Assembly (NCBI RefSeq): GCF_031877795.1 | Contig: NC_133933.1 | Coordinates: 24,394,029 to 24,458,028, forward strand | Source of the DNA: Strix aluco | Lineage: Eukaryota > Chordata > Aves > Strigiformes > Strigidae | Length of the DNA: 64,000 bases | Direction of reading: 5' to 3' | Shown: one piece after another, positions 14,001 through 24,092 of the stretch | Numbering within the stretch: position 1 is the stretch's first letter | Layout: each line of letters begins with the position of its first letter | Position numbers and translations under genes: made by a program | The notes under the pieces: model-generated | Told to the model about the DNA's origin: nothing | Seen by the model: only the letters and a program-made list of their open reading frames with translations | The model's database searches: none

Positions 14001-15047
14001 AACTTGCCACCTACAAAAAATCTGCTTTTAGGGAAAGCGATATGTAGCTGTTAAACATTAATGTATGAATTAATGAACGCGTCTCTGACTAATGCCAAGC
14101 AAAGAGAAAACATGATTTTTTTTTTCAGAAGCTGACTCATCATATATTATTTTTAATTATACATTCCATAAATGACAGTTTTCAGATTTTATGCCATTAA
14201 AAAACCCTGTTTATTCAAATACCTTTCCTATTTCAGTAACTTTAAATTTAGAAGACAAAGGACTACCTGACAGTTTATGCCTTTTTCACTTGACTGTTCT
14301 AATAGAACAAAAAGGCCACCAACCTTTCCCAGCTCCTTACCCCTAGGTACAAGTGAAAGATCTAATCCATATGCTCTCAGCGCAAAGTTAATCATTTGAT
14401 ATAACCCCCAGAAAGAAGTCTCTTCCTCACATAATGGTTTATTAAAAACTTGTAAGGATAATCTGAACAGCAGGATACATTTCCATAAAAGGGGAAAAAA
14501 ATTTCTTGTGAAGAGTTAACAATGTCTTTTTCATAATCAAACCTACACAATACAAATATTATTTACACGCCAATAAAGGATGGCCTTAAGGAGAATAGAT
14601 GAAGTGTGATGGGATTTTATTTACTTGCCTCAACATACAGACTGAATTCCATCTTTTCTTTCAGCCCATATTCAGTCTGGATTTGGTGCAACTGCTCTCA
14701 TTTTACAATATAAAACTATATTATTATTTTCATCCCATTTATAGCAAAAATCCCTAGTCATAAAGCAGAATCCCACTGTGCTTGGCACTAGACAAACATC
14801 AAATTAAAGCTCAGCTTTCTTCAGATTAAAATTCCAGGCTCCTTACAAGCAATATAAAGGCACCATAAAAGTTTTATCAGAGTACATCTTTCATGCTATT
14901 ATTAACAAGTTATCTGGCATTTGAATAATGTTCTTTGTTGATTTATAAAGTATTTAAGGAAAATAAGATACAAATTGGTAATCTTTACAGAAGGAGATGA
15001 AGTATTCTTTAATTCTTTTCCCATGAAAAACCTATATTCAAATTGAC

Positions 15048-15110
15048 TTGGTCTTGTTCTCCTTGCTTCTTCTAGCATTGATTTTCCAGACTAGAAAGCA
15101 TTTCTTCATT
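15048..15110 (-). CDS. DNAH14: DNAH14 exon 11
   Basis: The acceptor ATTGCTTCTAG|AATGAAG enters in phase 2 and completes the split R codon of exon 10. The exon then encodes MKKCFLVWKINARRSKENKT (about residues 427-447). This is the W-K-x-N block that follows FF-FR in axonemal dynein tails. The only usable donor is ACCAA|GTCAATTTG, which is weak, and the frame meets TGA three codons later, so the exon must end here if the gene is intact. The usual leading LWKSF is replaced by MKKCF. Identity is good; the 3' boundary is less certain. Confidence 0.75.
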
Positions 15111-17144
15111 CTAGAAGCAATAGAAATAATTATTTATGCATGTAAATTTTACTGACTGTCATACCTGCTGTTGCAACAGCTCATTAACAGCACTTATGCT
15201 ACTGGGAGACAGATGCAGATCTATTTAGCCAATTCCCACTTTCTAAATCTGCTCCCAAACATTGCCTCCACACCTCTTCATCTGTCTTGACAGATGTATG
15301 AAAAGGATAGCTAAAGCAGAGGCCTGTTGTACCCACAAAAGAAAAAGTACACTAAGCAAACATTAATATTAGCTTGTTTTAAACCCAAACATGAGCATCC
15401 TTGATGTATCATAATTGCATAAGCATTTTTGTGTCCAGTAAAAATAGTATTGCCACTGCCAATAATAAACCAGAAGCTTTAAGCTAACTGTGCCTTATGT
15501 TAATCGTACCAAGTCCCAGTCCTGATTGGTTAGGCTTGTTACCAACTTGTTCTCCAAATTTCCTGTGTAAACCGGACCTTGGTACCAGACATTTCTTGTT
15601 GAGATGTAGGTTAAGCACAGAATAACAGTAAAGGCCTTGAAAATACGACCACAAATTGAAAACAGAGTCCCAGAACTCACAGTTACTGGGCAGTGATAAA
15701 ACAGAACTTCCAAAGCTGGGCAAATACTACGTTTACTTTAAGAAAAGAAACAGCAGCCAACTAAGGAAAATCAACAAAGAAACAAACAAATAAACAAAAC
15801 CCAAAACAACCAAACAGCAAAGCTAAAGGATAATGAACCTGCTTCAGACTGGGAAAGTGTTCATTAATTAAGCTTTTGCAACACCTAGCCCAGAGGCAGA
15901 GGCCAATTGTCTAGAAACAATATAGACACAATACATTTATAAATGTGTAGGGTCCCCAATGCAGTTGGGCTGGGAGAAGAGATGAAACAAGTTCATTATC
16001 CTTTCAGCTTCCCTTGGCAGACAGGTTTTGAGCCTTGCCACCTCAACCTCGGTGACTAAGGCAATCAAGAACTGTGCTAAACACACCACATCAGCACTGT
16101 GGTACTGCATGCTCACAGGTAGAGATTGTGAGGGATTAACTGACTACGGAGTCATAATGACTGATAATGGATATGAACTAAGTATTAGCATAAAGTGCAT
16201 AGTTAAAGAATGTCGGTTGAGTAAAATTTTATTTAAAAGTTTAAAATTGGCTTCTAAACATTCCCATCACAGCAATCTTTAATTCTCTGATTGACATATA
16301 TACACACATATTCAGTAACAACCAGCATTATCAGAATTTTGTGGAGCAATATAATAAAATAAAATCATGATTACTTTGGTTAATTTTTAGATGTGGAATG
16401 TGGCACTGGCAAACATAAAATGCATTTTTGAAAATGTGTGAAATTTGTGATGCCATCTTTGTGAGGACTGGTGCACACACAAAAAAACTTGCATGCACAA
16501 ATCCAACATGAGACACAGGGTCAAGCACCAAAACTGAATCACTTCCAGCAATATTCTCTACATGAAAGTAAAAAAATAAACCAGAAACAAGTATCTCCCC
16601 CTAAAAAGTAATAAAAGTAAAATATAGAGACAAATGTGTAGGAGGTGGATGTTTAATATTAGTCTAAGCAAGAGGTTAAAATTCAGCTATAATGTTTTTA
16701 CTGATGTTTCCAAAACAGCCAGCCACTAAATATTTTCTTCTATTTTACACATAATTTGCTTGAATGCATTCTATATAAGATGAATGTTATTAGCTGCTTT
16801 GTACATTCTATATAATGTGGAAGAGAACAAATGGAAGAATTAACTTGCCTCCTAAAAATTAGTGCATAGGAAGATATTATTAGAGTTATTTTTATTTCTT
16901 CTAAGGTCAAATAAATAAACAAGATGAAACAAAAAATAATCAAAGAGAAAAGAGGATGTTTGGTTCCATTAATGATTGAGACATAAGAACCAAAAAGATC
17001 TTGAGTAGTCTTTAGATATTGTCACTCTTAAAAATGCCTATGCAGGAATTAACACAGTATTAAGTTGGCATTTTATCATGCAAACATATTGAAAATTATT
17101 ACTGTAATTGGTTAATGTCAATTAATTTTTTTTCATTTCGTTAC
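15111..17144 (-). other. DNAH14 intron 10
   Basis: About 2.0 kb, AT-rich, with an AAAC-rich simple stretch (15776-15815). Two overlapping minus-strand open frames near 15484-15723 have no splice sites or family similarity. Nothing else seen. Confidence 0.6.
15776..15815. repeat. (AAAC)n-like simple repeat
   Basis: Imperfect run of AAAC/AAAT units (AAAGAAACAAACAAATAAAC ...), in DNAH14 intron 10. Confidence 0.7.
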
Positions 17145-17257
17145 CGGAAATTGGAAAAGAAATTCAGATTAAGTAACTTAGAATACAGGTGTCTTTCACG
17201 CAGCCATTGTGGCACTGGTGTTATTTCCATTTCTCCTAATTTATGGTCTGCAGAAAA
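17145..17257 (-). CDS. DNAH14: DNAH14 exon 10
   Basis: An exon of 113 nt, phase 0 to phase 2. The acceptor is TTTTTTTCCCTAG|TTTTCTGCAG and the donor is AATTTCCG|GTAACGAAA. It encodes FSADHKLGEMEITPVPQWLR, ERHLYSKLLNLNFFSNF and part of R (about residues 390-426). The QWLRER-LY ... FF-FR pattern is the next conserved tail block of axonemal dyneins. A CAG 10 nt into the exon could be mistaken for the acceptor but would give a stop or the wrong phase. Confidence 0.92.
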
Positions 17258-19482
17258 CTAGGGAAAAAAAATAAGAAAAAATATACAACTCCTTTTGAAA
17301 AAGAATTTGACAATCGATACTGATTCTTCATTATCAAAGACAAAAAAGCATGAATGCTGATGACCTCAGCAGTGGCAACATTAATCATGTTTTATCTTGT
17401 CTACCTATGTAGTTTTGTTTAATTTTGAACAAGCTTACAGTTACATGTTTTTATCATTTTAAATATTAAGATGCTTCTGTCATTCAAAATATGTCATTAT
17501 GGCACATACACACTATTCAGGAAAGTATTCAGGCAGATGTCTGAGTCTGTCCCTCGTTAGGAAAGCCCCTCAGTACATTTAAATATCCACTTATTTAGGC
17601 TTATTGAATACCTTTCTTGTACAAAAATGCTTTCTATCACAGAAAGTATGTAAGAGGGAGAAATTTGAATGTACTTATTTATTGTTAGCAAGTAAAACTA
17701 TGGAATATCAATTTCTTCCCATCACTATGTGATACAACACTGAATAAGAGGAAATGAGAATTAGACCTGTGGAAAGGTTTTCAATACAATGTGGGCAGAT
17801 ACACCCACTCAAAGGGTGGTCATCATAACACATTCTGGCAGCAAACTCCAAAAAACCTTTTCCTGAACCTCTGTCATATCTTTCAGGTAGACAAACAGCA
17901 TCTTAGAACCAAATCAACAGCAGGGCAAGCAAATAGACTTTCATTCTCCAAAGAGAATGTTCACACCTGTGTGAAATGATATAAAAAGTACAAATTATAA
18001 ATTAGCAAAATTCCTTTTCAAATCATGGGCTGGAATCTGACTGCCAAGGATACAGTAAAGTGGTAATGGGCATATGTACTTTTGTAGAAATCTTCATTAT
18101 CTTTCATAGGAGTATAAGAGATAAAAGATCAGGTACTAGGCATTAATTAACTGTTTTGAATGAATCATTCTGTGGTTCAGACCACAGTAGTAGTAGACCT
18201 TTTATTAGAGATGTTTTGGAACAAATCACTTTGTATTTAAATCAAGGTTGTACTTCAAATTTCTGTACTACATCAAGCATTCTGAAGTCAAAGGAACAAG
18301 GTCACAGCCTTTTCCTCTGTCAGGTTCCCAACATTTATTCTTTTCTTCCAATTTGGTTTTATAAAAGCTTAGTAACTCCACTGATAGAAAAGACATTTTC
18401 CTCATTTTAACAACAGTAATTGCATCAGTTTCTAAGCTATGTCTGTAATTTTCTGACATTCAAATCATGTATCTCATACATACAACAAAAAAAGTTTAAC
18501 TTTAGCATCCAGCAACAATCCAATTATGTAAATTATGCAATTATCACTTCTTCCATGCAAGTTTAGTGTCATACTAGTTCTAAAATTTACTGATGCTAAA
18601 GAGAAAAAGGGTTTCAAAGTTGAGTTGTGTTCAAAGACATTTAGGAACTGATGAAACATCATGAAATGTGGTGCTCATATTCTTAAAAGGTATTATTTTT
18701 AATGCTTCTTTTAGGAATATAAGTACTCTGTGCTCCTGGTGAGATGGATTAGCTCTCTAATGTGACTGAAAATTCACCTAACAAGATAAATACACATATA
18801 AAGTATTTTCATTCATTTTATGCTAAATTAGTGAGATGATCCATCATACTGGCCATGAAATCACCAGTGCCAATGCAATGGAGAGGGTGGCTTAAAGCCG
18901 GATTCTCAGCAGCCTTACATGGGCTTAAACCAGTTGTGAGATGTCATTCTGAGATAGAGAATAAACTTTGGTCTTTTATTTTTTAAAAAGAAAATGCTGT
19001 CAAGACTAAACAAAGACTAATTAATAAGTCACTAAGGGCTTACCCATTTACAATGAAAAGAGTAAAAGAACAGAAAAAGCAAAGATAAGGCATGAACATT
19101 ACCAATTGTCACACACAACTATCAGCAGAGGGTATGCCCTTGTCTGAGATGAGAACACACAGGATGGTCTGCATTACTATGCCTAGGAATGCAGATGGTT
19201 GGTGGATTACTGGATGCTAAGTTTTAAGTTACCCGTCTTCTGATACACCTAGTCTTGAGCTATACCATAGTTCAAGATCTAAACACGTGCCTGAGCAAAA
19301 GGATGAACTATGTTCAGCTCAAAGCCAACAGAGGACTTGTCTTTAGGAGGGATCAGTAAGCTCCTAAGCAAAGAAGGTAACATAATTGCAATGGGAATAC
19401 ATGACAATAAATGAAAAGCAAAATGTTCTTTCTGTGGAAATCTCTGGGTTCATGTTATTCTGTGCGTTGTACAACATACTAC
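17258..19482 (-). other. DNAH14 intron 9
   Basis: About 2.2 kb with no recognisable exon or repeat. Exons 9 and 10 join directly in phase 0, so no exon need be missing. Confidence 0.6.
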
Positions 19483-19647
19483 CTTAGACACAAATGAAGC
19501 TGTAATGGTCCAATATTCTTTGTTCTGCAGAGCTGTATTTGTAGAGACAACCTCTAAATCATATGGGTTGTAGGGAACTTTAAAGTTCTTCCTGTTTCGT
19601 TCAAGACAATATATATATTCTCCACTATCTTTTAGCAGTAAAGGCTT
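19483..19647 (-). CDS. DNAH14: DNAH14 exon 9
   Basis: An exon of 165 nt, 55 codons, phase 0 to phase 0. The acceptor is CTCTTTTGACAG|AAGCCT and the donor is GTGTCTAAG|GTAGTATG. It encodes KPLLLKDSGEYIYCLERNR, then FKVPYNPYDLEVVSTNTALQ and EYWTITASFVSK (about residues 335-389). The N/S-PYDLEVV ... Y(W/F)T(I/V)(T/S)A pattern is the conserved segment near the start of axonemal dynein heavy chain tails. The YW variant and the CLERNRKNF lead-in fit DNAH14. Confidence 0.93.
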
Positions 19648-20865
19648 CTGTCAAAAGAGGAAATTATTTACATGTATATATGTAATTTATTTTTCATCAT
19701 TAGAAATTATATATCTACATATTTTACTATGAGAAGAAAAGTAAAAAAGTACCCAAAAGTTTTGATAAGGTACTTAGTGGCAACACTGAATGGACTAGAA
19801 AGTTATTCTACTATCATCACATTTTTCTATTATTTCTGCTCTAGATAATTATTTTTCAGTTCCACCAACAGCTAGTTAAATATTACTTTTTCTTGTTGAG
19901 AAAACAGTTTCATATAACCCTATTAATGTTATAACGTTTTTATCCAAATCTGAAGAAACATTTTAGTAGTTAAGTTTCTCCATCTATAAAAAGTGGTAAA
20001 CACTGCTAAGATTAAAAAAACACCATAAAGCTCTTTAGTAGCAAACACCTATACAGTTAAAGATTGTAAACATCAGTGATACCTCGTTGTTTTGAAAATA
20101 TGTCATTACAGCTGGAAGAATTTTTAGTTTTGTGGACAATTGTAATGCTTCTTAAAAATTTTGCAGCCATATCTGAAATCAAAACTCCCAAGGGACAAAA
20201 TATAAGATAGATTTCATTTTTATTGTGCATTCAAAATGTTTCACATTGCACATTGAAAAAAACCTGATTATTTTTGCTGTATTGACCTTTTTTTTTTTTC
20301 TTCGTGAAAAAGTGTGTATGCAAAGTTATAATTAAACCAGACATGTGTCTGTCTGTCATTGAATGCACCAAACTAGTAAGAGAATACAGGCAGTGTCCCA
20401 TCTGGCTACATTAAGAGCAGACTGCCCAGTACCACTCACAACAAATACTGGCCTCATAGTTGGCATGTCTGATCAGGACAGACATGATCACAATTCAACT
20501 TAGTGCTAGAATAGCTCAACTATGGGGAGCACTGGCTAAGTACTGAGTTTAAGTGATTGCTATGCACAAAGAGATGGAAAAAATAATTCTAGGTGCCACT
20601 ACTCTCCTCCCAGAATAATTCTAGGTACCATCTCCTCGCAGAACTCTACTATGGCTCTGACCATTGCAGTGTAATTCAAGCCTGCTAATTAGAATTCTAA
20701 GAGTTTATTCTCTTTAAACGTTAAACAATTTCTTGATTCTAAGAACAGATCTACCCTTTTTTAGAGGCAAAAACTTTCACGAAATAAGTATTTTAGATTT
20801 ATAACCAACATCATTTCTAGAATGTGTAATTGCACAGGATGTGGAGAAGGGAAAGTAAAATTCAC
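19648..20865 (-). other. DNAH14 intron 8
   Basis: About 1.2 kb. It contains a two-copy tandem duplication (20582-20641) and a T run at about 20289-20300. Nothing else seen. Confidence 0.6.
20582..20641. repeat. Two-copy tandem duplication (32 and 28 bp)
   Basis: The units start AATAATTCTAGGTGCCACTA and AATAATTCTAGGTACCATCT and both end CCAG or GCAG. The second copy lacks 4 bases. Intronic. Confidence 0.8.
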
Positions 20866-21111
20866 CGTAAGTGTGAACTTCTGAAATCTGGCCACATCAG
20901 CCTCTCTAGCTAACCGTTCACATGATGGTAGCTCTGTTTGCCATCCAAGTTTGCCTCGAAGCCTCAAAATATGTGTTATAACATCATCATCAATTGGTTC
21001 TGGTACATCAAGAAAAGAAAAAAAGTGGGGTTTTTTTCCCTTAAACATAAAATCTTTAAATTTATTACACAAGCCAGCCAGACATTCATTCTTTAGTTTC
21101 ATTGCATAAGC
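20866..21111 (-). CDS. DNAH14: DNAH14 exon 8
   Basis: An exon of 246 nt, 82 codons, phase 0 to phase 0. The acceptor is CCACACTTGTTAAG|GCTTATGC and the donor is CACTTACG|GTGAAT. It encodes AYAMKLKNECLAGLCNKF, FKGKKPHFFSFLDVPEPIDD, then ITHILRLRGKLGWQTELPSC and READVARFQKFTLT (about residues 253-334). The RLR-KLGWQT and FQK segments match my memory of the human DNAH14 N-terminus closely and are the main evidence for the gene assignment together with exon 9. The reading frame stays open past the donor, so the exon end rests on the splice site and exon 9 phase. Confidence 0.9.
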
Positions 21112-21353
21112 CTTAACAAGTGTGGAGGATTAGTCTAATGTTAATTAGACTGAGTTGGAAGACATTAAAAACATGTCTCAGAAAGTCTTCCTCAAAAAAA
21201 ACCCCAAGCCATCAGATATTCCAGTTTTACTGCAGTTGAAGGACAGTGGTTCAATTGAGTTCAGAGTAATTTCAATTTCCAGTGATTTTACAGTGATTTG
21301 GTGTAATTTACACAGCAAAATTCAAAGTACTCAGTAGAAAAATCATGACTTAC

Positions 21354-21406
21354 TTCCCAAAGACCTTCTCGAATGCTAAAAAGCCTGAAAGAATAAGAAA
21401 GGGCTC
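21354..21406 (-). CDS. DNAH14: DNAH14 exon 7 (53 nt)
   Basis: A small exon with acceptor TTTGCTCTTCAG|GAGCCC and donor TGGGAA|GTAAGTC. It enters in phase 1 and leaves in phase 0, encoding GALSYSFRLFSIREGLWE (about residues 235-252). A second acceptor 22 nt further in (TTCTTTCAG|GCTTTT) looks good but would shift the frame and is excluded by the phases of exons 6 and 8. Only 242 bp of intron separate it from exon 8. Confidence 0.8.
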
Positions 21407-22210
21407 CTGAAGAGCAAAATCTCAGCAAGAAGAATGGTGAAAATAAAAGAATAACAATAATACATTTCTTTCTAATATTAAAAAGAAATTCCTTTTTACA
21501 TGGAAACATAGTACTCCACTAATCAGACCAATCTAATCCTGCATAGGAGAAGAACACTCTAGCTGAACAAAAGACCCTGCAACATTATGGAAAACTATTT
21601 GCAATGTCCTGAAAAGCATTAAAAATATTTTTTCTTAAGTTTTTTCATCCCTATTAAAATGTACATAGACAAAAAGTTTGCAAAAAAAGCAAAAAGAAAA
21701 TTGAAATCCAGTTGTGGTATCATTCCTTCCCCATTTTCAGACTCAGTGATAGGTATTTTTAATGGAGAAATAATGACCAAAATCTATTTTTCCCAACACT
21801 AATCCTGGAAGGTAAGTGGGAAAACATGACTACTCTTTAGAAATCTTCTGATTAAAAGAAAACTTACTGTAGCTAACTCTAAAATATAAACAATATTAAA
21901 AGAAAATTTCAAATGCTGTCTGAAATTCTGCTCTGAGATCGGGTATAAAAAAAAAATTAGAAGGTGAATACAGAGGGTAAAGTTGTTACTCTTTGAAATA
22001 AGGTTTAAAATGACAGCACTCTCTCATTTACAACTGTATCAGCTCTGCCCTACACATATACTCTTACTCTAAAGGCAGGAGAGGGATGAGGAAAGACAGT
22101 AGCAGTTGAGTATATTCTCCATTATATCAATGTAATCTGAAGTAAATACTCTGGCTGTACAGGCATAACTAACAGCATATTCTTCCCCTCCAATGCTACA
22201 ATTTACGTAC
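21407..22210 (-). other. DNAH14 intron 6
   Basis: About 0.8 kb, no recognisable features. An 11-nt segment bounded by AG and GTAAGT (about 21866-21876) was considered as a microexon and rejected on phase. Confidence 0.55.
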
Positions 22211-22345
22211 CCGTTCTATCATAAGAATGAACTTTGGTTCTCAAAAGCTTTTTGGAAGATCTTTCAACTTTTAGTGGCTCACAAGTCTTCTCATGGCAAC
22301 TTGGTTCCAAAACAGCTGTTTGCATTTCAGTCTTTTGAATATAAT
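22211..22345 (-). CDS. DNAH14: DNAH14 exon 6
   Basis: An exon of 135 nt, phase 1 to phase 1. The acceptor is GTGTCAGTTGCAG|ATTATATTC and the donor is AGAACGG|GTACGTAA. The other two frames contain stops. It encodes DYIQKTEMQTAVLEPSCHEK, then a basic run including ERSSKKLLRTKVHSYDRT (about residues 190-234). Like exon 5 it is low in recognisable structure, continuing the poorly conserved N-terminal extension. Confidence 0.75.
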
Positions 22346-23841
22346 CTGCAACTGACACATTAAAAAGGAAAATAGTAATTTAAAGCAGATCATTATGCAC
22401 AATTATTTTCTAATTTAATGTTCCTACAAGTTTACATTTCTGCAATATCTACTTCCACAAATGCATTCTGATGGTTTTAATATTTGTATATAGAGAGACG
22501 TACACACACAGAGATGATGTTTCTTTTTGTTGGCAATACATTAAAACTTGTATTCAGATCATCAGTTGGCATCAGTTACTTCAGTATGTTTGGATAAGAA
22601 ACGTAGTACTTGTTTCCTGTCTATCCCATGAGGTAAAGAGGATAACATTGACTTTTGTTGTTTGGTTGGTTCTGTTTATTACTGGAAAACCTTATCATCA
22701 ATTCTGAAAGAGAGAAAGCCTGGATCCCAGGAAAGCAGCCTGCTCAGCAATAGACAAAACATTGATGCCTTATCAGCACTGTTCTAGCCACAGATATAAA
22801 GCACAGCTGCATATGGACTACTTCAAAGAAAGTTAACTCCATCCCAGGCAGAGTCAGTACAACCCTACACTTCAATGCCTTGTTTAACAAGGCACAGTTT
22901 CTTAATTTTCATTTTTAATGTGCTGAAGACTTCTAGGACACAAATGATTCAAAAATGTTTTCTGCAAGTTTCATTCAAAGTCTAGTCTAAAAATTACTGA
23001 TGTAAATGAACTCCAGCTTGCAGACTTGCTTGAATTTTGACCTGTTGATGTCAGTTTGAAACTTGCAATGACTTTCAAAGAGCAAGAATTGTGATCACAA
23101 GGCCGCCAAGTCTTTGTGATGTGGGAAGTTGTATGTATTTCCCCATACATACACTTCCATGAACTATGATTCTGCATTTCAGAGAGATGATCTCACTTCA
23201 CACTTCAAAAAAACCCCAAGTTGATTGGAGAACAATACGAAAGACAATCATATATTTAGTTTTCATTAACATCTGCTGGAAAAAGCATATTCAAGACCCA
23301 TTACACAGCCTTCGCACTGAAAGAAACTTTGAATAGGTAAATCTACACAGAAAAGAAGTAGGGGTAACTGTAACTTTTTGAAAACCAGAATAAATGCACA
23401 CTATTATGCACTTTGCAGTTGGTATACTGAGTTAAAGTCAGTGTTACATCTACACTATTCCATTTTTCCTTTTTGTTTCTTAAAAGATGTGAAGCTTTGC
23501 AGGAGTCTTTTTATGTATTCACCACCTACAAAGAAAGTGCTGGTTGCATCCCCTGTAATGCCCAGAGAAAGAAGAGCATTCCCTCCTAAGGGCTTCAGAG
23601 AGAAGGACAGGGTGTATGTTCATGTACGGCTGCAATATTGTATCTCAGCAAATATTAGAAGCCCAGTAAGTCTGTTATTTTTGGCCGAAAAACAAAAAAT
23701 GAGCTATCAGACCATGCTTGAAGTAAAAACTGGAATGCTTGTGACTTACAGTACTCTTTGTTAGAAATGCACTGGAGGACACCGTATATGTACAACTATT
23801 TCAAAAAGAATTGTTACAACGATGAGGGAAGAAAGTAATAC
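22346..23841 (-). other. DNAH14 intron 5
   Basis: About 1.5 kb. A 128-codon plus-strand open frame (23378-23764) lies here with no similarity I recognise and no exon signals. I treat it as chance. Confidence 0.55.
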
Positions 23842-24092
23842 CTTCTATTACCCCACTTTCTGCCATTTTAGGTACTTTACCATGTACAGAAGATGAAGCT
23901 GGTGTGCCAAAACCAGGCTGAACATCTTTGCAAGCAGAAGTCGCGGGAAGGGTCTTTTTCAAAATCTCATTCTTTGACATTAGGGATGCCGGTTTTATTA
24001 TGCTCCTTTTTAACTTCATTGTCTCATGCTCTGACATGTTAGTAGGCTGACAAACAGATTCTTCTCTTCCCTCTTTATGCATCCTTGAGAGT
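23842..24092 (-). CDS. DNAH14: DNAH14 exon 5
   Basis: An exon of 251 nt entering in phase 2 and leaving in phase 1. The acceptor is TTCAATTTTAG|ACTCTC and the donor is GTAATAGAAG|GTATTAC. The open frame gives LSRMHKEGREES, then lysine- and serine-rich sequence (MKLKRSIIKPASLMSKNEIL) and a proline/serine-rich stretch ending KMAESGVIE (about residues 106-189). The composition suggests a disordered, fast-evolving insert before the conserved tail. I recognise no domain. Its place in the gene rests on splice sites and phase rather than on similarity. Confidence 0.7.

Larger units (their letters stand above)
1..15047. other. DNAH14 downstream intronic sequence; no exon assigned
   Basis: About 15 kb downstream, in gene sense, of the last DNAH14 exon I could recognise (15048-15110). 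The gene must continue here because only its N-terminal tail has been accounted for. I looked on the minus strand for the next tail exon, using the expected family pattern after the WK-N motif, and found none I trust. It may be a long intron, or the exons may be too diverged to see by eye. The open frames here are short and bounded by nothing exon-like. The only items of note are an ancient CR1-like fragment, a TA microsatellite and two splice-bounded open segments, listed separately. Confidence 0.5.

Noticed and set aside
17145-17247. DNAH14 exon 10 starting after the inner CTGCAG.
   Set aside because: Wrong phase relative to exon 9. The upstream CCCTAG acceptor fits in phase 0.
20761-21102. 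Reading DNAH14 exon 8 as a free-standing 113-codon gene starting at its internal ATG.
   Set aside because: The similarity to DNAH14 ends at the donor at 20866, the frame beyond it is intronic, and the exon begins upstream of the ATG.
21354-21384. Shorter 31-nt version of DNAH14 exon 7 using the inner acceptor.
   Set aside because: It would shift the frame between exons 6 and 8. The acceptor 22 nt upstream fits both phases and gives a continuous peptide.
23378-23764. 128-codon plus-strand open frame in DNAH14 intron 5.
   Set aside because: No recognisable similarity, opposite strand to the gene and no promoter or splice pattern.
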